Below the pieces are notes generated by a model. The model was not told the DNA's origin. It saw nothing but the letters and a program-made list of their open reading frames with translations, and did no database searches. From Pseudomonas helleri (lineage in GTDB: Bacteria; Pseudomonadota; Gammaproteobacteria; Pseudomonadales; Pseudomonadaceae): a stretch of 64,000 nucleotides of DNA. How positions within the stretch are numbered: position 1 is the stretch's first letter; the number at the start of each line of letters is the position of its first letter. A program made the translations under genes and the position numbers. This document shows positions 47,730 through 57,395 of the stretch, in pieces. The stretch covers positions 186,001 through 250,000 of the forward strand of contig NZ_JYLD01000001.1 in the NCBI RefSeq assembly GCF_001043025.1, in the 5' to 3' direction.

Positions 47730-49151
47730 TTACTGGCCGCGAATTTTCTCGACGATGGCCGTGGTCGAGCTGTTTTCTACCAGCCCCAGCACTTTCACTG
47801 TCCCGCCATACGCGCTCACGATGTCAGCACCGACCACTTGGTCGATCCCGTAATCGCCGCCTTTAACCAGTACATCCGGCTTGACTTGGGCCAGCAGGTT
47901 TTCCGGAGTGCCTTCAGGGAAGCTGATCACCCAGTCCACCGCGCCCAGACCCGCCAGTACCGCCATGCGCCGGTCAACGCTGTTGATCGGGCGACCCGGG
48001 CCTTTGAGGCGGCTCACGGAGGCGTCGTCGTTTACGGCAACGATCAAACGATCACCTTGCGCCCGCGCCTGCTCCAGATAGGTCACATGCCCGGCGTGCA
48101 GAATGTCGAAGCACCCATTGGTGAAAACGATTTTCTCGTTGTGCGCCCGCGCATCGTCGATGGCCAGCAGCAGTTGCTCGAGGCTCAGCACGCCACGCTC
48201 GGAGCCTTCCGAACGCTGGATGGCGCGACGCAGTTCCGGAGCGCTGATGGCCGCCGTACCCAGCTTGCCCACCACAATACCCGCCGCCAGATTGGCCAGG
48301 GCCACGGCGTGGGGCAACTCTTCACCGGCAGCAATGGCAGCCGCCAGGGTCGAGATAACCGTGTCACCGGCACCGGTCACGTCAAACACTTCACGGGCGC
48401 GTGCCGGCAAGTGCATGGCGGCAAAGCCCGGACGCAACAAGGTCATGCCGTGCTCGCCACGAGTGACCAGCAAGGCACCCAGCTCCAGATCGGCCATCAG
48501 CTTGGCGCCTTTGGCCACCAGGTCGGCCTCGTCGATGCAACCACCGACGATGGTTTCGAACTCGCTGAGGTTCGGCGTGATCAGGCTCGCACCCCGATAA
48601 ATCGAGAAGTCTTTGCCTTTAGGATCAGCCAGCACCGGGATACCCCGGGCACGGGCGGCCTGGATGAGTACCTGGTGGTTTTTCAACGCGCCTTTGCCGT
48701 AGTCAGACAGCACCAGCACTTTAATACCGTCGAGCAGGCGCTCGACTTCAGCGCCCAACGCCAGGGCGTCAGTCGCAAACGGTTCTTCAAAGTCGATACG
48801 CAGCAGTTGCTGGTGACGGCTCATGACCCGCAGTTTAACGATGGTCGGCTGGTGCTCAATGCGCTGGAACAAGGCGCGAACGCCTGCGCCTTCAAGGCTG
48901 TTGGCCAGGCTGTCGGCAGCTTCATCGTTGCCGGTGACGCCGACCAGCGAGGCCGGTGCGCCCAGGGCAGCAATGTTCAAGGCAACGTTGGCAGCACCAC
49001 CCGGACGGTCTTCAATTTGCTCGACCTTGACCACCGGCACGGGCGCCTCAGGGGAAATCCGTGAGGTTCCGCCATGCCAGTAACGGTCGAGCATGACATC
49101 GCCTACCACCAAGACAGGGGCTTGATCGAATCGCGGCATGGACAACTTCAT
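47730..49151 (-). CDS. hldE: bifunctional heptose-7-phosphate kinase / heptose-1-phosphate adenylyltransferase
   Basis: Makes ADP-glycero-manno-heptose for the LPS inner core. The N-terminal ribokinase-type domain has VVGDVMLDRYWHGGTSRISPEAP, GGAANVALNIAALG and the anion-hole motif TGAGDTVISTLAAA. The C-terminal adenylyltransferase domain has VFTNGCFDILHAGHVTYLEQA, whose HxGH site binds nucleotide, and VLVKGGDYG. At 473 residues it is the fused form. msbA is 125 bases upstream on the same strand. Both are needed for core assembly and export. Confidence 0.97.
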   Translation of the reverse strand: MKLSMPRFDQAPVLVVGDVMLDRYWHGGTSRISPEAPVPVVKVEQIEDRPGGAANVALNIAALGAPASLVGVTGNDEAADSLANSLEGAGVRALFQRIEHQPTIVKLRVMSRHQQLLRIDFEEPFATDALALGAEVERLLDGIKVLVLSDYGKGALKNHQVLIQAARARGIPVLADPKGKDFSIYRGASLITPNLSEFETIVGGCIDEADLVAKGAKLMADLELGALLVTRGEHGMTLLRPGFAAMHLPARAREVFDVTGAGDTVISTLAAAIAAGEELPHAVALANLAAGIVVGKLGTAAISAPELRRAIQRSEGSERGVLSLEQLLLAIDDARAHNEKIVFTNGCFDILHAGHVTYLEQARAQGDRLIVAVNDDASVSRLKGPGRPINSVDRRMAVLAGLGAVDWVISFPEGTPENLLAQVKPDVLVKGGDYGIDQVVGADIVSAYGGTVKVLGLVENSSTTAIVEKIRGQ

Positions 49152-49276
49152 GGAGGACCCACATACAAAATGAACAGGGGCGCGATATTAACACAGGGTG
49201 AACGCAGGTCAGTTCACGGTGTTAATCGCAGGGAAAATGCGCCGACGGGAGCAGGCGTGCCTGCCCCCGTCGGTGT

Positions 49277-51088
49277 TCAGGTGATGTCGCCAGACGCCAG
49301 CGGCGCATCCAGGCCCATCGAGTGCAGACGGGCGTAATAGCCGTTCTGCGCCAACAACTCGCCGTGAGTACCGCGCTCGACGATCTGGCCCTGATCCATC
49401 ACCAGGATCAAGTCCGCTTTTTCGATGGTCGAAAGGCGGTGCGCAATCACCAGCGTGGTACGCCCTTGCATCACGTGGTCCAGTGCCGCCTGAATATGGC
49501 GCTCAGACTCGGTATCGAGTGCTGAGGTGGCCTCATCGAGGATCAACAGTGGCGAATTTTTGAGCAAGGCGCGGGCAATCGCCAGACGCTGACGCTGACC
49601 ACCCGACAACAGCACGCCGTTCTCACCCACCGGCGTGTCCAGACCTTTGGGCAACTGCTCGATAAAGTCCATCGCGTAGGCATCACGCGCGGCCTTTTCG
49701 ATGTCGGCCCGTGGCGCACCGGCCAGGTCGCCGTAGGCAATGTTGTTGGCCACGGTGTCGCTGAACAGGGTCACGTTCTGGGTCACTTGCGCGATATGAC
49801 GGCGCAGGTTGAGCAAGCGATAGTCTTCGACCTCCACGCCATCGAGCAGGATCTCACCCGAGGTGTGGTGATAGAAACGCGGGATCAGGTTGGCCAGCGT
49901 TGACTTGCCGCTGCCCGAACGCCCGACCAGTGCCACCATCTGCCCCGGCTCAGCCGTGAACGACACGTCTTTAAGCACCTGGCGCTCTGTGTCGGGGTAG
50001 GTGAAGTTGAGGTTGCGCACCTCAAGACGGCCACTGACGTGGTCCAGCTCAACGGTGCCGGTGTCGACTTCCGGTTTTTCGTCCAGTTGCTCAAAGATGC
50101 TTTCAGCACCGGCAACACCCTTCTGGATGGTCGAGCTGACTTCAGACAACTGACGGATCGGCTTGGGCAGCAGGCCGGCCAGGGTGATGTAAGCGATCAT
50201 GTCGCCCGCCGAGGCATCGCCGCGCATGTACAGCACCAGAAACATCAGAACGCCCATGGCGATGTAAATGACCAATTGCAGCATCGGGGTGTAGATCGCC
50301 CCGGTGCGGGTCATGCGCAGTTGCTTGTCGGTGTTGCTCTGGCTGGCCTTGAGGAAACGCTCGCGCTCGTACTTTTCGCCGCCAAAGCTGCGAACCACAC
50401 GGTAACCCTGGATGGTTTCGGACGCCACGTGGGTCACGTCGCCCATCGCCACCTGGATTTTCTTGCTTTGCTTGCGGAATTTTTTGCTGGCCGAACTCAC
50501 CATGACCGCAATCAGCGGCAGGATCGCCACCATCACCAGCGTCAGACGCCAGTTCATCCACAGCAACGACGCAAACAGGAACACCACGGTCATGCCTTCA
50601 CGAATCACCACCTTGATTGCATCGGTGGCAGCACCGGTGACCATGGTGACGTTGAAGGTGATGCGCGAGATCAAATGCCCCGAGTTGTGCTTGTCGAAAT
50701 AGCGGTTAGGCAACACCAGCAGGTTGTTGAACAGCTGCACCCGCAGGTCGTGCACCAAGCCCAGCGAAACCTTGGCCAGGAAGTAGTTACCCAGGAAAGA
50801 GCCCAGCCCTTGCCAGGCCGCGATCAATACGATCAACAGCGGCACGGTCTGCAGCAGGCGCATGTCACGCAGGTAAGGCACGTTCGGAAACAGCACGGCA
50901 TCCGGATTGGACAAGCCGTCAACGAAATACTTGAGGATGTAACCCAGCATGGGTTGAGTCGAAGCGAAGATAAGGAAGCCAACGATACTCAGCAGGAAAA
51001 GGCCGATGTAGGGCTTCACATAACTCAAGAGCCGGAAGTAGATTTTCAGGCTTGAACTCTGTCCTTCTTCGGACGGTGAATCACTCAT
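49277..51088 (-). CDS. msbA: lipid A export ABC transporter MsbA
   Basis: Half-transporter that flips lipid A-core across the inner membrane. Six membrane helices occupy residues up to about 320. The nucleotide-binding domain follows, with Walker A LVGRSGSGKSTLANLIPRFY, signature LLSGGQRQRLAIARALL, Walker B LLILDEATSALD and the switch histidine in IAHRLS. At 603 residues it is normal. ATG 51088 is preferred to the GTG at 51100 because the protein then begins MSDSPSEEGQ. waaL lies immediately upstream, separated by 15 bases. Confidence 0.96.
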   Translation of the reverse strand: MSDSPSEEGQSSSLKIYFRLLSYVKPYIGLFLLSIVGFLIFASTQPMLGYILKYFVDGLSNPDAVLFPNVPYLRDMRLLQTVPLLIVLIAAWQGLGSFLGNYFLAKVSLGLVHDLRVQLFNNLLVLPNRYFDKHNSGHLISRITFNVTMVTGAATDAIKVVIREGMTVVFLFASLLWMNWRLTLVMVAILPLIAVMVSSASKKFRKQSKKIQVAMGDVTHVASETIQGYRVVRSFGGEKYERERFLKASQSNTDKQLRMTRTGAIYTPMLQLVIYIAMGVLMFLVLYMRGDASAGDMIAYITLAGLLPKPIRQLSEVSSTIQKGVAGAESIFEQLDEKPEVDTGTVELDHVSGRLEVRNLNFTYPDTERQVLKDVSFTAEPGQMVALVGRSGSGKSTLANLIPRFYHHTSGEILLDGVEVEDYRLLNLRRHIAQVTQNVTLFSDTVANNIAYGDLAGAPRADIEKAARDAYAMDFIEQLPKGLDTPVGENGVLLSGGQRQRLAIARALLKNSPLLILDEATSALDTESERHIQAALDHVMQGRTTLVIAHRLSTIEKADLILVMDQGQIVERGTHGELLAQNGYYARLHSMGLDAPLASGDIT

Positions 51089-51103
51089 CGTAGAGCTCAC
51101 TGA

Positions 51104-52273
51104 TTAAGGAAAACGCGAAATTTTATCACAGGCTTCACCCTGCGCCGTCTTGAACGACAAAAGAGTCGCCACGGCAATGGGCAGCCAGGTGATAAACCAT
51201 TCGGCACGCGGGGTATCGAGCAAACTGGCCGCGTCAAACTGCATGGCCATTGTCGAAAACACCCACATGCCCACCAATCCCTGGCCCAGTAAAGTCGCGC
51301 GAGCGCGCCAGCCATATACCACTACCGAAAACCAGGCGATGCTCCACAGCAGCAAGCCCGGCAAGCCCAAACTGATCGTCACGCTGGTGAACAGGTTGTG
51401 CGAATGATCAAACATGATCCCCAGCGCCGGCACACCAAACGGCGCCTCAAGGCCAAGGCCTAGCCATGGGTGCGCCTTGATCATCTGCACGCTGGACATA
51501 AACAGCTCGGGCCGATAGGACGAGCCACGCGACATCATCTGCGCCTGCATGCACCAAAACACGATCCCGGCGCCAATCAGCCCGGCCACCGAGATGACCA
51601 CGGTCTGACGGTTACAACGCCAGATCGGCATGGCCAGCACCGTAACCAATAGCGCCACTGCCGCGCCGCGGCTCTGGGTAAACACCACAAAGGCGCCCAA
51701 CAACGCCAGTGCGACCCACCACAGGGCTTGCATCCCACGCTCGCGCGGCATCCAGTGCAACATCCAGACACCGGCGATCCCCACTGCATAAGCGCCCAAA
51801 ATAGGGTGAGCCAGCTCGCCCAGACCTTCCAGGCGGTCCATCAAGGGCCGAGCGTCAATAAAATAGAAACGCACCATGGCGGCGGCTGCCATGACTGCCA
51901 GCCCCAGCCCGCCCCATTGCAGCAGGCGTACAACGCGTTCAGGGCGGCCATTGGCCAGAATCGGCCATGACATCACAAACAAGGCGATGTAGAGCAATTG
52001 CTTGGCCTGGCTCAGGGGCTGGCCACTCCAGCTCAAGCTGAGCGTGGCCCAGGCGGCCAAACCGATCAGTGCCAGGCACAGCGCTCTTTGCGCGTGCCAG
52101 ACCTGCGCCAACACCGGGCGTGCAGACCAGGCCACCAGCAGTGTCGGCAGCCAGACAAACACCACCAGGCCCTGTTGATAGATTTTGTTCGTGGGGGCAA
52201 ATGCAATGGCCAACATGAACCACAGCACGCCGCAGGTCATGAGGGTCTGAGCCCAACGACTTTCGTACATCAT
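51104..52273 (-). CDS. waaL: O-antigen ligase WaaL
   Basis: Polytopic inner-membrane protein with about 11 hydrophobic segments that transfers O-polysaccharide to the lipid A-core. The O-antigen ligase family signature appears near the middle (RLEGLGELAHPILGAYAVG) and the periplasmic loop holds GIMFDHSHNLF, whose histidine corresponds to the one needed for activity in PAO1. At 389 residues it is normal. ATG codons at 52273 and 52270 both follow AGGAG; the second has the better spacing. Position between msbA and the core glycosyltransferases matches PA4999. Confidence 0.85.
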   Translation of the reverse strand: MMYESRWAQTLMTCGVLWFMLAIAFAPTNKIYQQGLVVFVWLPTLLVAWSARPVLAQVWHAQRALCLALIGLAAWATLSLSWSGQPLSQAKQLLYIALFVMSWPILANGRPERVVRLLQWGGLGLAVMAAAAMVRFYFIDARPLMDRLEGLGELAHPILGAYAVGIAGVWMLHWMPRERGMQALWWVALALLGAFVVFTQSRGAAVALLVTVLAMPIWRCNRQTVVISVAGLIGAGIVFWCMQAQMMSRGSSYRPELFMSSVQMIKAHPWLGLGLEAPFGVPALGIMFDHSHNLFTSVTISLGLPGLLLWSIAWFSVVVYGWRARATLLGQGLVGMWVFSTMAMQFDAASLLDTPRAEWFITWLPIAVATLLSFKTAQGEACDKISRFP

Positions 52274-52368
52274 CCCGCTCCTAAATCATCTACCCGGCCA
52301 ACCTGGCATGGTTAAAGCGCCACTTTTTCGGCATCATTGCGTGTCTGACTGCTCGCAAGGGTTCTACG

Positions 52369-52974
52369 ATGCAATGTTCACGGCTTCCACAAGCCGCTTT
52401 AAATCAAATGATTGAAGGCGCCAAAATTCTTGAGGCGGACAGTTATGGTGCAAAAGTCTACCTGCTGCAAGACGGGAACATAGTGAAACTGTTTCGTCGC
52501 AAGCGTCTTCTGTCGTCCGCCTTGCTACGTCCCTATTCCAAACGTTTTATCGATAACGCGGCCCAACTCGAGAAGCTGGGTATTCCCACCCTCAAGGTGC
52601 TGGCGTTTTACCGTCTGGATAAACCCGGCATGACCGCGGTGCTGTATCGCCCGCTGCCCGGTGAAACCCTGCGTCAGATCGCTGAAAAAAACGGTTTTGA
52701 CTGGTCAGAAAATCTGCCGAAGCTTATCGAGCTGATTCGCAGATTGCACGCGGCCGGTATTTACTTCCGCTCTCTGCACTTGGGCAACATTGTGGTGACC
52801 CCTGACAACGCGTGGGGTTTGATTGATGTCGCCGACATGAGTTTTGTGAGGGCGCCCCTGTCCAAAAAGCTGGTTCAGCGCAACCTGCAACACTTTTTGC
52901 GCTACATCGAGCGCGAGAGTCTGAGCGATAAATTCCCCGCCCAAGCCCTCAAAGACGCCTTTTTAAAGGCCTGA
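52369..52974 (+). CDS. kinase-like protein of LPS core region (PA4998/toluene tolerance type)
   Basis: Protein of 201 residues with a reduced protein-kinase-like fold: EADSYGAKVYLLQDGNIVKLFRRKRLL (lysine lobe), then IYFRSLHLGNIVVTPDNAWGLIDVADM, which is a modified catalytic loop (RSLHLGN for HxDxxxxN) followed by a DxA/DFG-like IDVADM. It belongs to the group annotated as toluene tolerance protein or LPS kinase in pseudomonads. The exact reaction is unknown. It is divergent from waaL. Its last 12 bases overlap the 3' end of the convergent glycosyltransferase gene. Confidence 0.75.
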   Translation: MQCSRLPQAALNQMIEGAKILEADSYGAKVYLLQDGNIVKLFRRKRLLSSALLRPYSKRFIDNAAQLEKLGIPTLKVLAFYRLDKPGMTAVLYRPLPGETLRQIAEKNGFDWSENLPKLIELIRRLHAAGIYFRSLHLGNIVVTPDNAWGLIDVADMSFVRAPLSKKLVQRNLQHFLRYIERESLSDKFPAQALKDAFLKA

Positions 52975-54063
52975 CAACACCGTGGTGCATGCCTGCCTGA
53001 AGCGCAGCCAGGCATGTTCCGGGTCAAGGCTTGCGTGCTGGCGCGCAGCCACTTCTGTTGTCGACAGCGCGTCGCTGGCTTCAATCGCCCGTGCCCATGC
53101 CGACTCATCGCCGACCGCCACGTAGTTCCCCGCCTCGCCCAACTGCTCGTAAAACACGGGAAGGTCACTGGCCAGTATCGGCACGCCAGCAATGACCGCT
53201 TCCTGGACGACCAGCCCCAGGCCTTCTGCCCGCGACGGTATCAGCACCCAGTCAAATGCCCGATACAGGCTGGCCACGTTGTCGACGTAGCCCGGCAGCA
53301 AGACCTTACCTTGCAGCCCCAGCGCCTTGACCTGCGCCTCCAGCTCGGCGCGCATGGCGCCTTCACCGATGATGATCAGCAGTCGATCCGGGTGGTTAAC
53401 GAGGGTTTTGGCAAAGGCGCTGAGCAGGGTGTCAAAGCCCTTGGAGTCCACCAGACGGCCTACAGCACCGAACACTTGATGAGTACCCGCAGGAATGCCC
53501 AGTTGCTGGCGCGCCTGGTCACGCGGTAACAATTGCTGCTCGAATGTGTGCGGGTTGAGCATGCTGCTCAGGGTGACCACCGGCAACTTGAGATCGGCCG
53601 AAATGGAGTCTGCGAGGGTTTGCGAGACAGCACAGAGTGTCAGTTGCTCGCCCGAGAACTGGCGAAGCAGCCTGACATCTTTGCATTGCAGGCGGGTTGA
53701 GCCGTGAAACATCACCACCGCCCGTACGTGCGGCAGTTTGCGCAAGGCAGGCAACAGCACCCGAGCCACGCCCAGCCCATCAATCAGCACCTGCCGGGCG
53801 TCATTTTTGAGCAGGACCTTGCGAAAAAAACAATTACGCCAAGGGCGTGATAACGCCCAGATGCCTCGCCCTTTTAAAAAGCGCGACGACAACTTCAAAG
53901 CCTCAACCTGCCCAAGCTCGCGCAGGCAAGCCGGGGCAGAGTGCTGTAAAAGCCAGGTTTTAACCGATGTACCCGGTGATGCCTGAGAGAGGATTTGCTG
54001 GTGAACCTTGTGTACAGACGCATAAGGAGAACCGCCTGACCACATCACATTAATGATGCTCAT
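52963..54063 (-). CDS. glycosyltransferase family 4 protein
   Basis: Cytoplasmic GT-B enzyme of about 366 residues, probably adding a sugar to the LPS outer core. The C-terminal nucleotide-sugar domain has FGAVGRLVDSKGFDTLLSAF, LIIIGEGAMRAELEAQV and the acidic motif PSRAEGLGLVVQEAVIAGVP. The N-terminal half (MSIINVMWSGGSPYASVHKV) is less conserved. A GTG at 54066 is also open, but ATG 54063 follows AGGAAG at good spacing. It lies 47 bases after a GT2 gene on the same strand. Base composition appears less GC-rich than the housekeeping genes, common for outer-core genes. Confidence 0.82.
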   Translation of the reverse strand: MSIINVMWSGGSPYASVHKVHQQILSQASPGTSVKTWLLQHSAPACLRELGQVEALKLSSRFLKGRGIWALSRPWRNCFFRKVLLKNDARQVLIDGLGVARVLLPALRKLPHVRAVVMFHGSTRLQCKDVRLLRQFSGEQLTLCAVSQTLADSISADLKLPVVTLSSMLNPHTFEQQLLPRDQARQQLGIPAGTHQVFGAVGRLVDSKGFDTLLSAFAKTLVNHPDRLLIIIGEGAMRAELEAQVKALGLQGKVLLPGYVDNVASLYRAFDWVLIPSRAEGLGLVVQEAVIAGVPILASDLPVFYEQLGEAGNYVAVGDESAWARAIEASDALSTTEVAARQHASLDPEHAWLRFRQACTTVLSGL

Positions 54064-54110
54064 CACACGCTTCCTCGCCGTTCAATCATCACCATTCAAA
54101 CCTGTACCTG

Positions 54111-54872
54111 CTAACTGATAAGGACGCCTATTAACACGCCCACCAACAACGTAACGAACAACTTGATCCGCTCCCGACGGCCGCGTCGCAGCTTGCGCTG
54201 ACGCTCTTCAGGCACCTCGACATGGTTGCCAAAGCCTGTGTGCAACACCGCGTCAGCTTCAAGGGCCACCGCTTGCAGATTAAGCTCGGCATAGCGCTTG
54301 GACAGCGCTTTTTCGCCACCATGACCGCTATAAGGCGCACACAACAAATATTCTTTGTAACGGCGTAATCCAGGATTCAGCGAAAAGCTCTGCCATTCGG
54401 GTTTATCCGACAGCACCGGGTAACACGCGACGCCTGCAATTACCTCGCGCTCACCGTAATGTAGGTAAGGGCTGTGAATCCGCAAGTCGTGTGCGTAGCT
54501 GCGCAGCCAGACCTGCAAGATCTCTGGTTTGTTCTCCAGAATCGCTCTTGAGTCTTCGACAAAGCCCGGGCGATAAAACTCCCAATCGTCTTCACAATGA
54601 AAAATGTACGGTGTGCTGACCTTAGAGTAGGCCAGATCGATCGAAGCCAACTGCCCAAGTTTCGGTTTGTTGACGAAAACAGTGCAGTGCTCACGCCAAT
54701 TGGGCGGAATAGCCTCGCGCACGGCCTCATCACCGGAGTCTTCGGTAATAAAGACTTCACGAATGGGCGCGGTATTGAACCGGTCAAAGCTTTCGAGCGT
54801 CAGCTTGAGCAAGTCAAGACGGCCGCAGCTGGTCACAACCAGGGTGATGTCACTTTCTTGGCAGAACCGCAC
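54111..54872 (-). CDS. glycosyltransferase (GT2-like) of the LPS outer core
   Basis: Protein of about 253 residues with a GT-A fold: DITLVVTSCGRLDLLKLTLES at the start and a metal-binding region in HCEDDWEFYRPGF. The C-terminus ends in a basic stretch and one hydrophobic helix (LFVTLLVGVLIGVLIS), so it may be membrane-attached. The frame runs to 54920, but GTG 54872 is preferred because GAGGAGG is seven bases upstream; the longer form would place that site inside the gene. It occupies the place of wapR in PAO1, though I cannot say whether it has the same specificity. Confidence 0.75.
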   Translation of the reverse strand: MRFCQESDITLVVTSCGRLDLLKLTLESFDRFNTAPIREVFITEDSGDEAVREAIPPNWREHCTVFVNKPKLGQLASIDLAYSKVSTPYIFHCEDDWEFYRPGFVEDSRAILENKPEILQVWLRSYAHDLRIHSPYLHYGEREVIAGVACYPVLSDKPEWQSFSLNPGLRRYKEYLLCAPYSGHGGEKALSKRYAELNLQAVALEADAVLHTGFGNHVEVPEERQRKLRRGRRERIKLFVTLLVGVLIGVLIS

Positions 54873-54939
54873 GGTTCGCCTCCTCTCATTAAATAGTTTC
54901 AGTCCCTTGGGTATCACCACGATGGCACCGGGGGATGTC

Positions 54940-55896
54940 TCAAATCCCCAGTTTCAATCGCACCCGATCGACCCAGGACAAGGGTGGATGCGGACGTAGT
55001 GCCGGTTGCAGCTCTTCAACAATGCGCTGGCCAATTCGACCGAAGCTGTACTGCGACACCGCAAGATCACGACCACGAAGAGCGATATCGGCTGCCAGTT
55101 GCGGATCATTACGCAGCTGTTGCAGTTTTTTTTGCAGCTCTGGAATGTCGCGATAAAAAACAATGTTGTGCATGTCGACAAAGCCCAACGCACGGTTTTC
55201 GGCTTCACCCTGATCAAACGCCAGCAGCACACAACCGCAGGCCATGGCCTCAAAGTTTTTGATCATGTATTCGCCCATGCCCACGTCCGCGCTGACAAAA
55301 AAGCGGATGCGGTTAAGGGTGTCACGGTAGTCATCACCGGACTTGGTGCGCGTCACCACCAGTTGCTCGACGCTGGCCAGCTCGTCGAGCAACGCTTTGC
55401 GGCCACTGTAAGCCACGCTGTTGGTGCTGCCAACAAACGCCAACTCAATGTCGCGCTCACGGCCCAAGTCATGCAACAGCGTCTGGTCGTAGCCTTTGGG
55501 CACAAATACGGCGTCAAAGCCTTCTTCGCGCAGGCGCTCAGTAACCATAAAACCCGAGGTGATCACCCGGGCCCACGGCAGTTGGCGGTAATGGGCGCTG
55601 AATTTACCGGTGTATTTGCACTCGATGTAATTCTGATACGCATCGTGCTCAAGGATCACCAGGTTGGGCACGGTACGGATAAAGCCGACCTGGCGGATTT
55701 CTTGTTTAAAACGCAAGAAAAACACAATGCGGTCATAACGCGATACGTCCACTTCACGGCGGAAGTAGCTGCGCAAGTTGCGCTGCTCGTCACTGCTCAG
55801 CCAGCGCGTATCGCACTCGCAATGCGCTGCAATGCCGTCATACAAGCGATCCAGAATGGCCCGCTGCTCTTTCTGTACTAGAAATAGAACTCTCAT
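54940..55896 (-). CDS. glycosyltransferase (Ssg/CgeB-like)
   Basis: Protein of 318 residues with a GT-B-like C-terminal half: FVGSTNSVAYSGRKALLDEL, then YMIKNFEAMACGCVLLAFDQGEAE and a final helix with QYSFGRIGQRIVEEL. The N-terminal half (MRVLFLVQKEQRAILDRLYD) lacks strong motifs. In PAO1 the gene between wapR and dnpA is PA5001, called Ssg, a cell-surface sugar glycosyltransferase; position supports the same role here. Its start overlaps the dnpA stop by four bases. Confidence 0.75.
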   Translation of the reverse strand: MRVLFLVQKEQRAILDRLYDGIAAHCECDTRWLSSDEQRNLRSYFRREVDVSRYDRIVFFLRFKQEIRQVGFIRTVPNLVILEHDAYQNYIECKYTGKFSAHYRQLPWARVITSGFMVTERLREEGFDAVFVPKGYDQTLLHDLGRERDIELAFVGSTNSVAYSGRKALLDELASVEQLVVTRTKSGDDYRDTLNRIRFFVSADVGMGEYMIKNFEAMACGCVLLAFDQGEAENRALGFVDMHNIVFYRDIPELQKKLQQLRNDPQLAADIALRGRDLAVSQYSFGRIGQRIVEELQPALRPHPPLSWVDRVRLKLGI

Positions 55897-57317
55897 GGGT
55901 TTCCTTGCGACGCCTTGAGGCGCCAGAACAGCTCATGCCGTCGAACTGCTTTACGAAAATATTCATTCTCGCCATAAGGCGATGGCCGTCTGCCCGCCAG
56001 CAGCGCCTGGATTGACCGGCGCACGCGGCGCTTGAGTGCGGCGCGCGGTTGCAGGTCGTGCATCATGCCCAGCGCCATGGCCTTGTCGCGTTGCTGGGCC
56101 AGCGTCAGCGGCAGGCTGCACGGATGCAAGCTGAGCGACGCATCGAACACCGGCGGCAGAGCCACCCCATCACCGCTATTGCCCATGGGCCAGCGGTCAT
56201 TGTCATGCAAATGGTTGGCGTAGCCCAAAATCGTTGTCGGCTGCCACTCAAGCCCTTGCAGCGCCTCGAACACCGCCGCTTGCGCGCAGATGTGGTCGGG
56301 GTGCGGGTCGAGCGAGGGATGCGGCAACACAATCACTTCAGGGCGTGCGCGCAGGATCAAGGCACACAAATCCGCCAGCAGGTTATTCCAGGTCGGTGCG
56401 CCATCGCCATCGCCGGGCATCAGAAACGGATTGAGCTGACGAAACAGCCGGATGTCACTTATGTCAGCCTCGCGGGACGGCATCGGCTGATCCGGCGCGG
56501 CCTGCATCGCAGGCAGTTGCAAGCAGAAGTAACCCAACTGTGCGCAATGCGCCTCAGGCACACCGGCCCAGCGCGGCACGGCCAGGCTGTCCCATGCCCG
56601 CAAGCGGCCCTTGAGGCGCGCGGCTTCGGCGCGATCAAGGCCCATGTGCCGATAATGCTCGGCTTCGATTTCACCGGCCGTCAGGGTGACGATCCATGCC
56701 TCTTTGGCCTGGCTGTACAGACCAAACGCCGCAAGCTCCGCATCGTCGGCATGGGGCGCAATGACCATGACCCGCTGCTCGCGGTAATCGGCTTGGCGGA
56801 ACAGCCACAACCGGGGCTGACCAGATACGCGGCAATGCCGGCCTTTGAGGCGCAACTCGCCACGGGCCAATGCGCCAGCGTGCTCGCTCAGGTTCAAATA
56901 GCGCAGCCCGTTGACCCCGCGCTCGAAGGTTTGCTGATCGGGCTGTTCGCCACCCAGCAGTTGAATGCTCGGGTCAATAAAACGCCCCAGTCCGCGGCTG
57001 CTGACCTTGATGGCCAGAATCAGGGTTTGATTGCCGGTCACGCTCAACGGCTGATCAAGCACCAGGCGTTCGCCCTCAAGGCGCACGTCAAGACACTCGC
57101 CGTCCGGATCGAAGGCGTACTTGTAGTCGTCTTGGGGGGAATAGAACAGATGGTCCGCAAACCAGGCCTCATGGGCCACCCAGCCCAGCACCGCCAATAC
57201 CGGCGGCAGCCACCAGGCCAGCCAGACACCGCTGACAATCAGCACCAGCAAGCCGATCAGCAAGCCAATTCGTTTATTGCGCCGATGGCGCTTGAGGAGT
57301 TGCTGTTTGCGGCTCAT
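55893..57317 (-). CDS. dnpA: PIG-L family de-N-acetylase DnpA
   Basis: Inner-membrane protein of 474 residues. One N-terminal helix (GLLIGLLVLIVSGVWLAWWL) is followed by a beta-rich region of about 150 residues and the zinc-dependent PIG-L deacetylase domain: VMVIAPHADDAELAAFGLYS (PHxDD metal motif) and LPHPSLDPHPDHICAQAAV (second metal histidine). In P. aeruginosa the equivalent PA5002 affects fluoroquinolone tolerance and is thought to act on LPS. The longer frame begins inside a REP; ATG 57317 is preferred because GGAG, which abuts the REP, lies before it. It overlaps the next gene by four bases. Confidence 0.88.
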   Translation of the reverse strand: MSRKQQLLKRHRRNKRIGLLIGLLVLIVSGVWLAWWLPPVLAVLGWVAHEAWFADHLFYSPQDDYKYAFDPDGECLDVRLEGERLVLDQPLSVTGNQTLILAIKVSSRGLGRFIDPSIQLLGGEQPDQQTFERGVNGLRYLNLSEHAGALARGELRLKGRHCRVSGQPRLWLFRQADYREQRVMVIAPHADDAELAAFGLYSQAKEAWIVTLTAGEIEAEHYRHMGLDRAEAARLKGRLRAWDSLAVPRWAGVPEAHCAQLGYFCLQLPAMQAAPDQPMPSREADISDIRLFRQLNPFLMPGDGDGAPTWNNLLADLCALILRARPEVIVLPHPSLDPHPDHICAQAAVFEALQGLEWQPTTILGYANHLHDNDRWPMGNSGDGVALPPVFDASLSLHPCSLPLTLAQQRDKAMALGMMHDLQPRAALKRRVRRSIQALLAGRRPSPYGENEYFRKAVRRHELFWRLKASQGNP

Positions 57318-57326
57318 GTTTTCTCC

Positions 57327-57386
57327 TGTAGGAGCGAGCTTGCCTCGCGATCTTTTTAAAAGATCACCCGCAAGCTCGCGCCTACA
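57327..57386. repeat. REP family B pair, diverged
   Basis: The left arm is intact. The right arm is changed (GATCACCCGCAAGCTCGCGC). It lies between mig-14 and dnpA in one operon, and ends just before the ribosome site of dnpA. Confidence 0.85.
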
Positions 57387-57395
57387 ACGGATCAT

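Noticed and set aside
52274..55896. Genomic island boundary around the outer-core glycosyltransferases
   Set aside because: Although these genes seem less GC-rich, order is conserved with PAO1 on both sides and there is no integrase, tRNA site or direct repeat.
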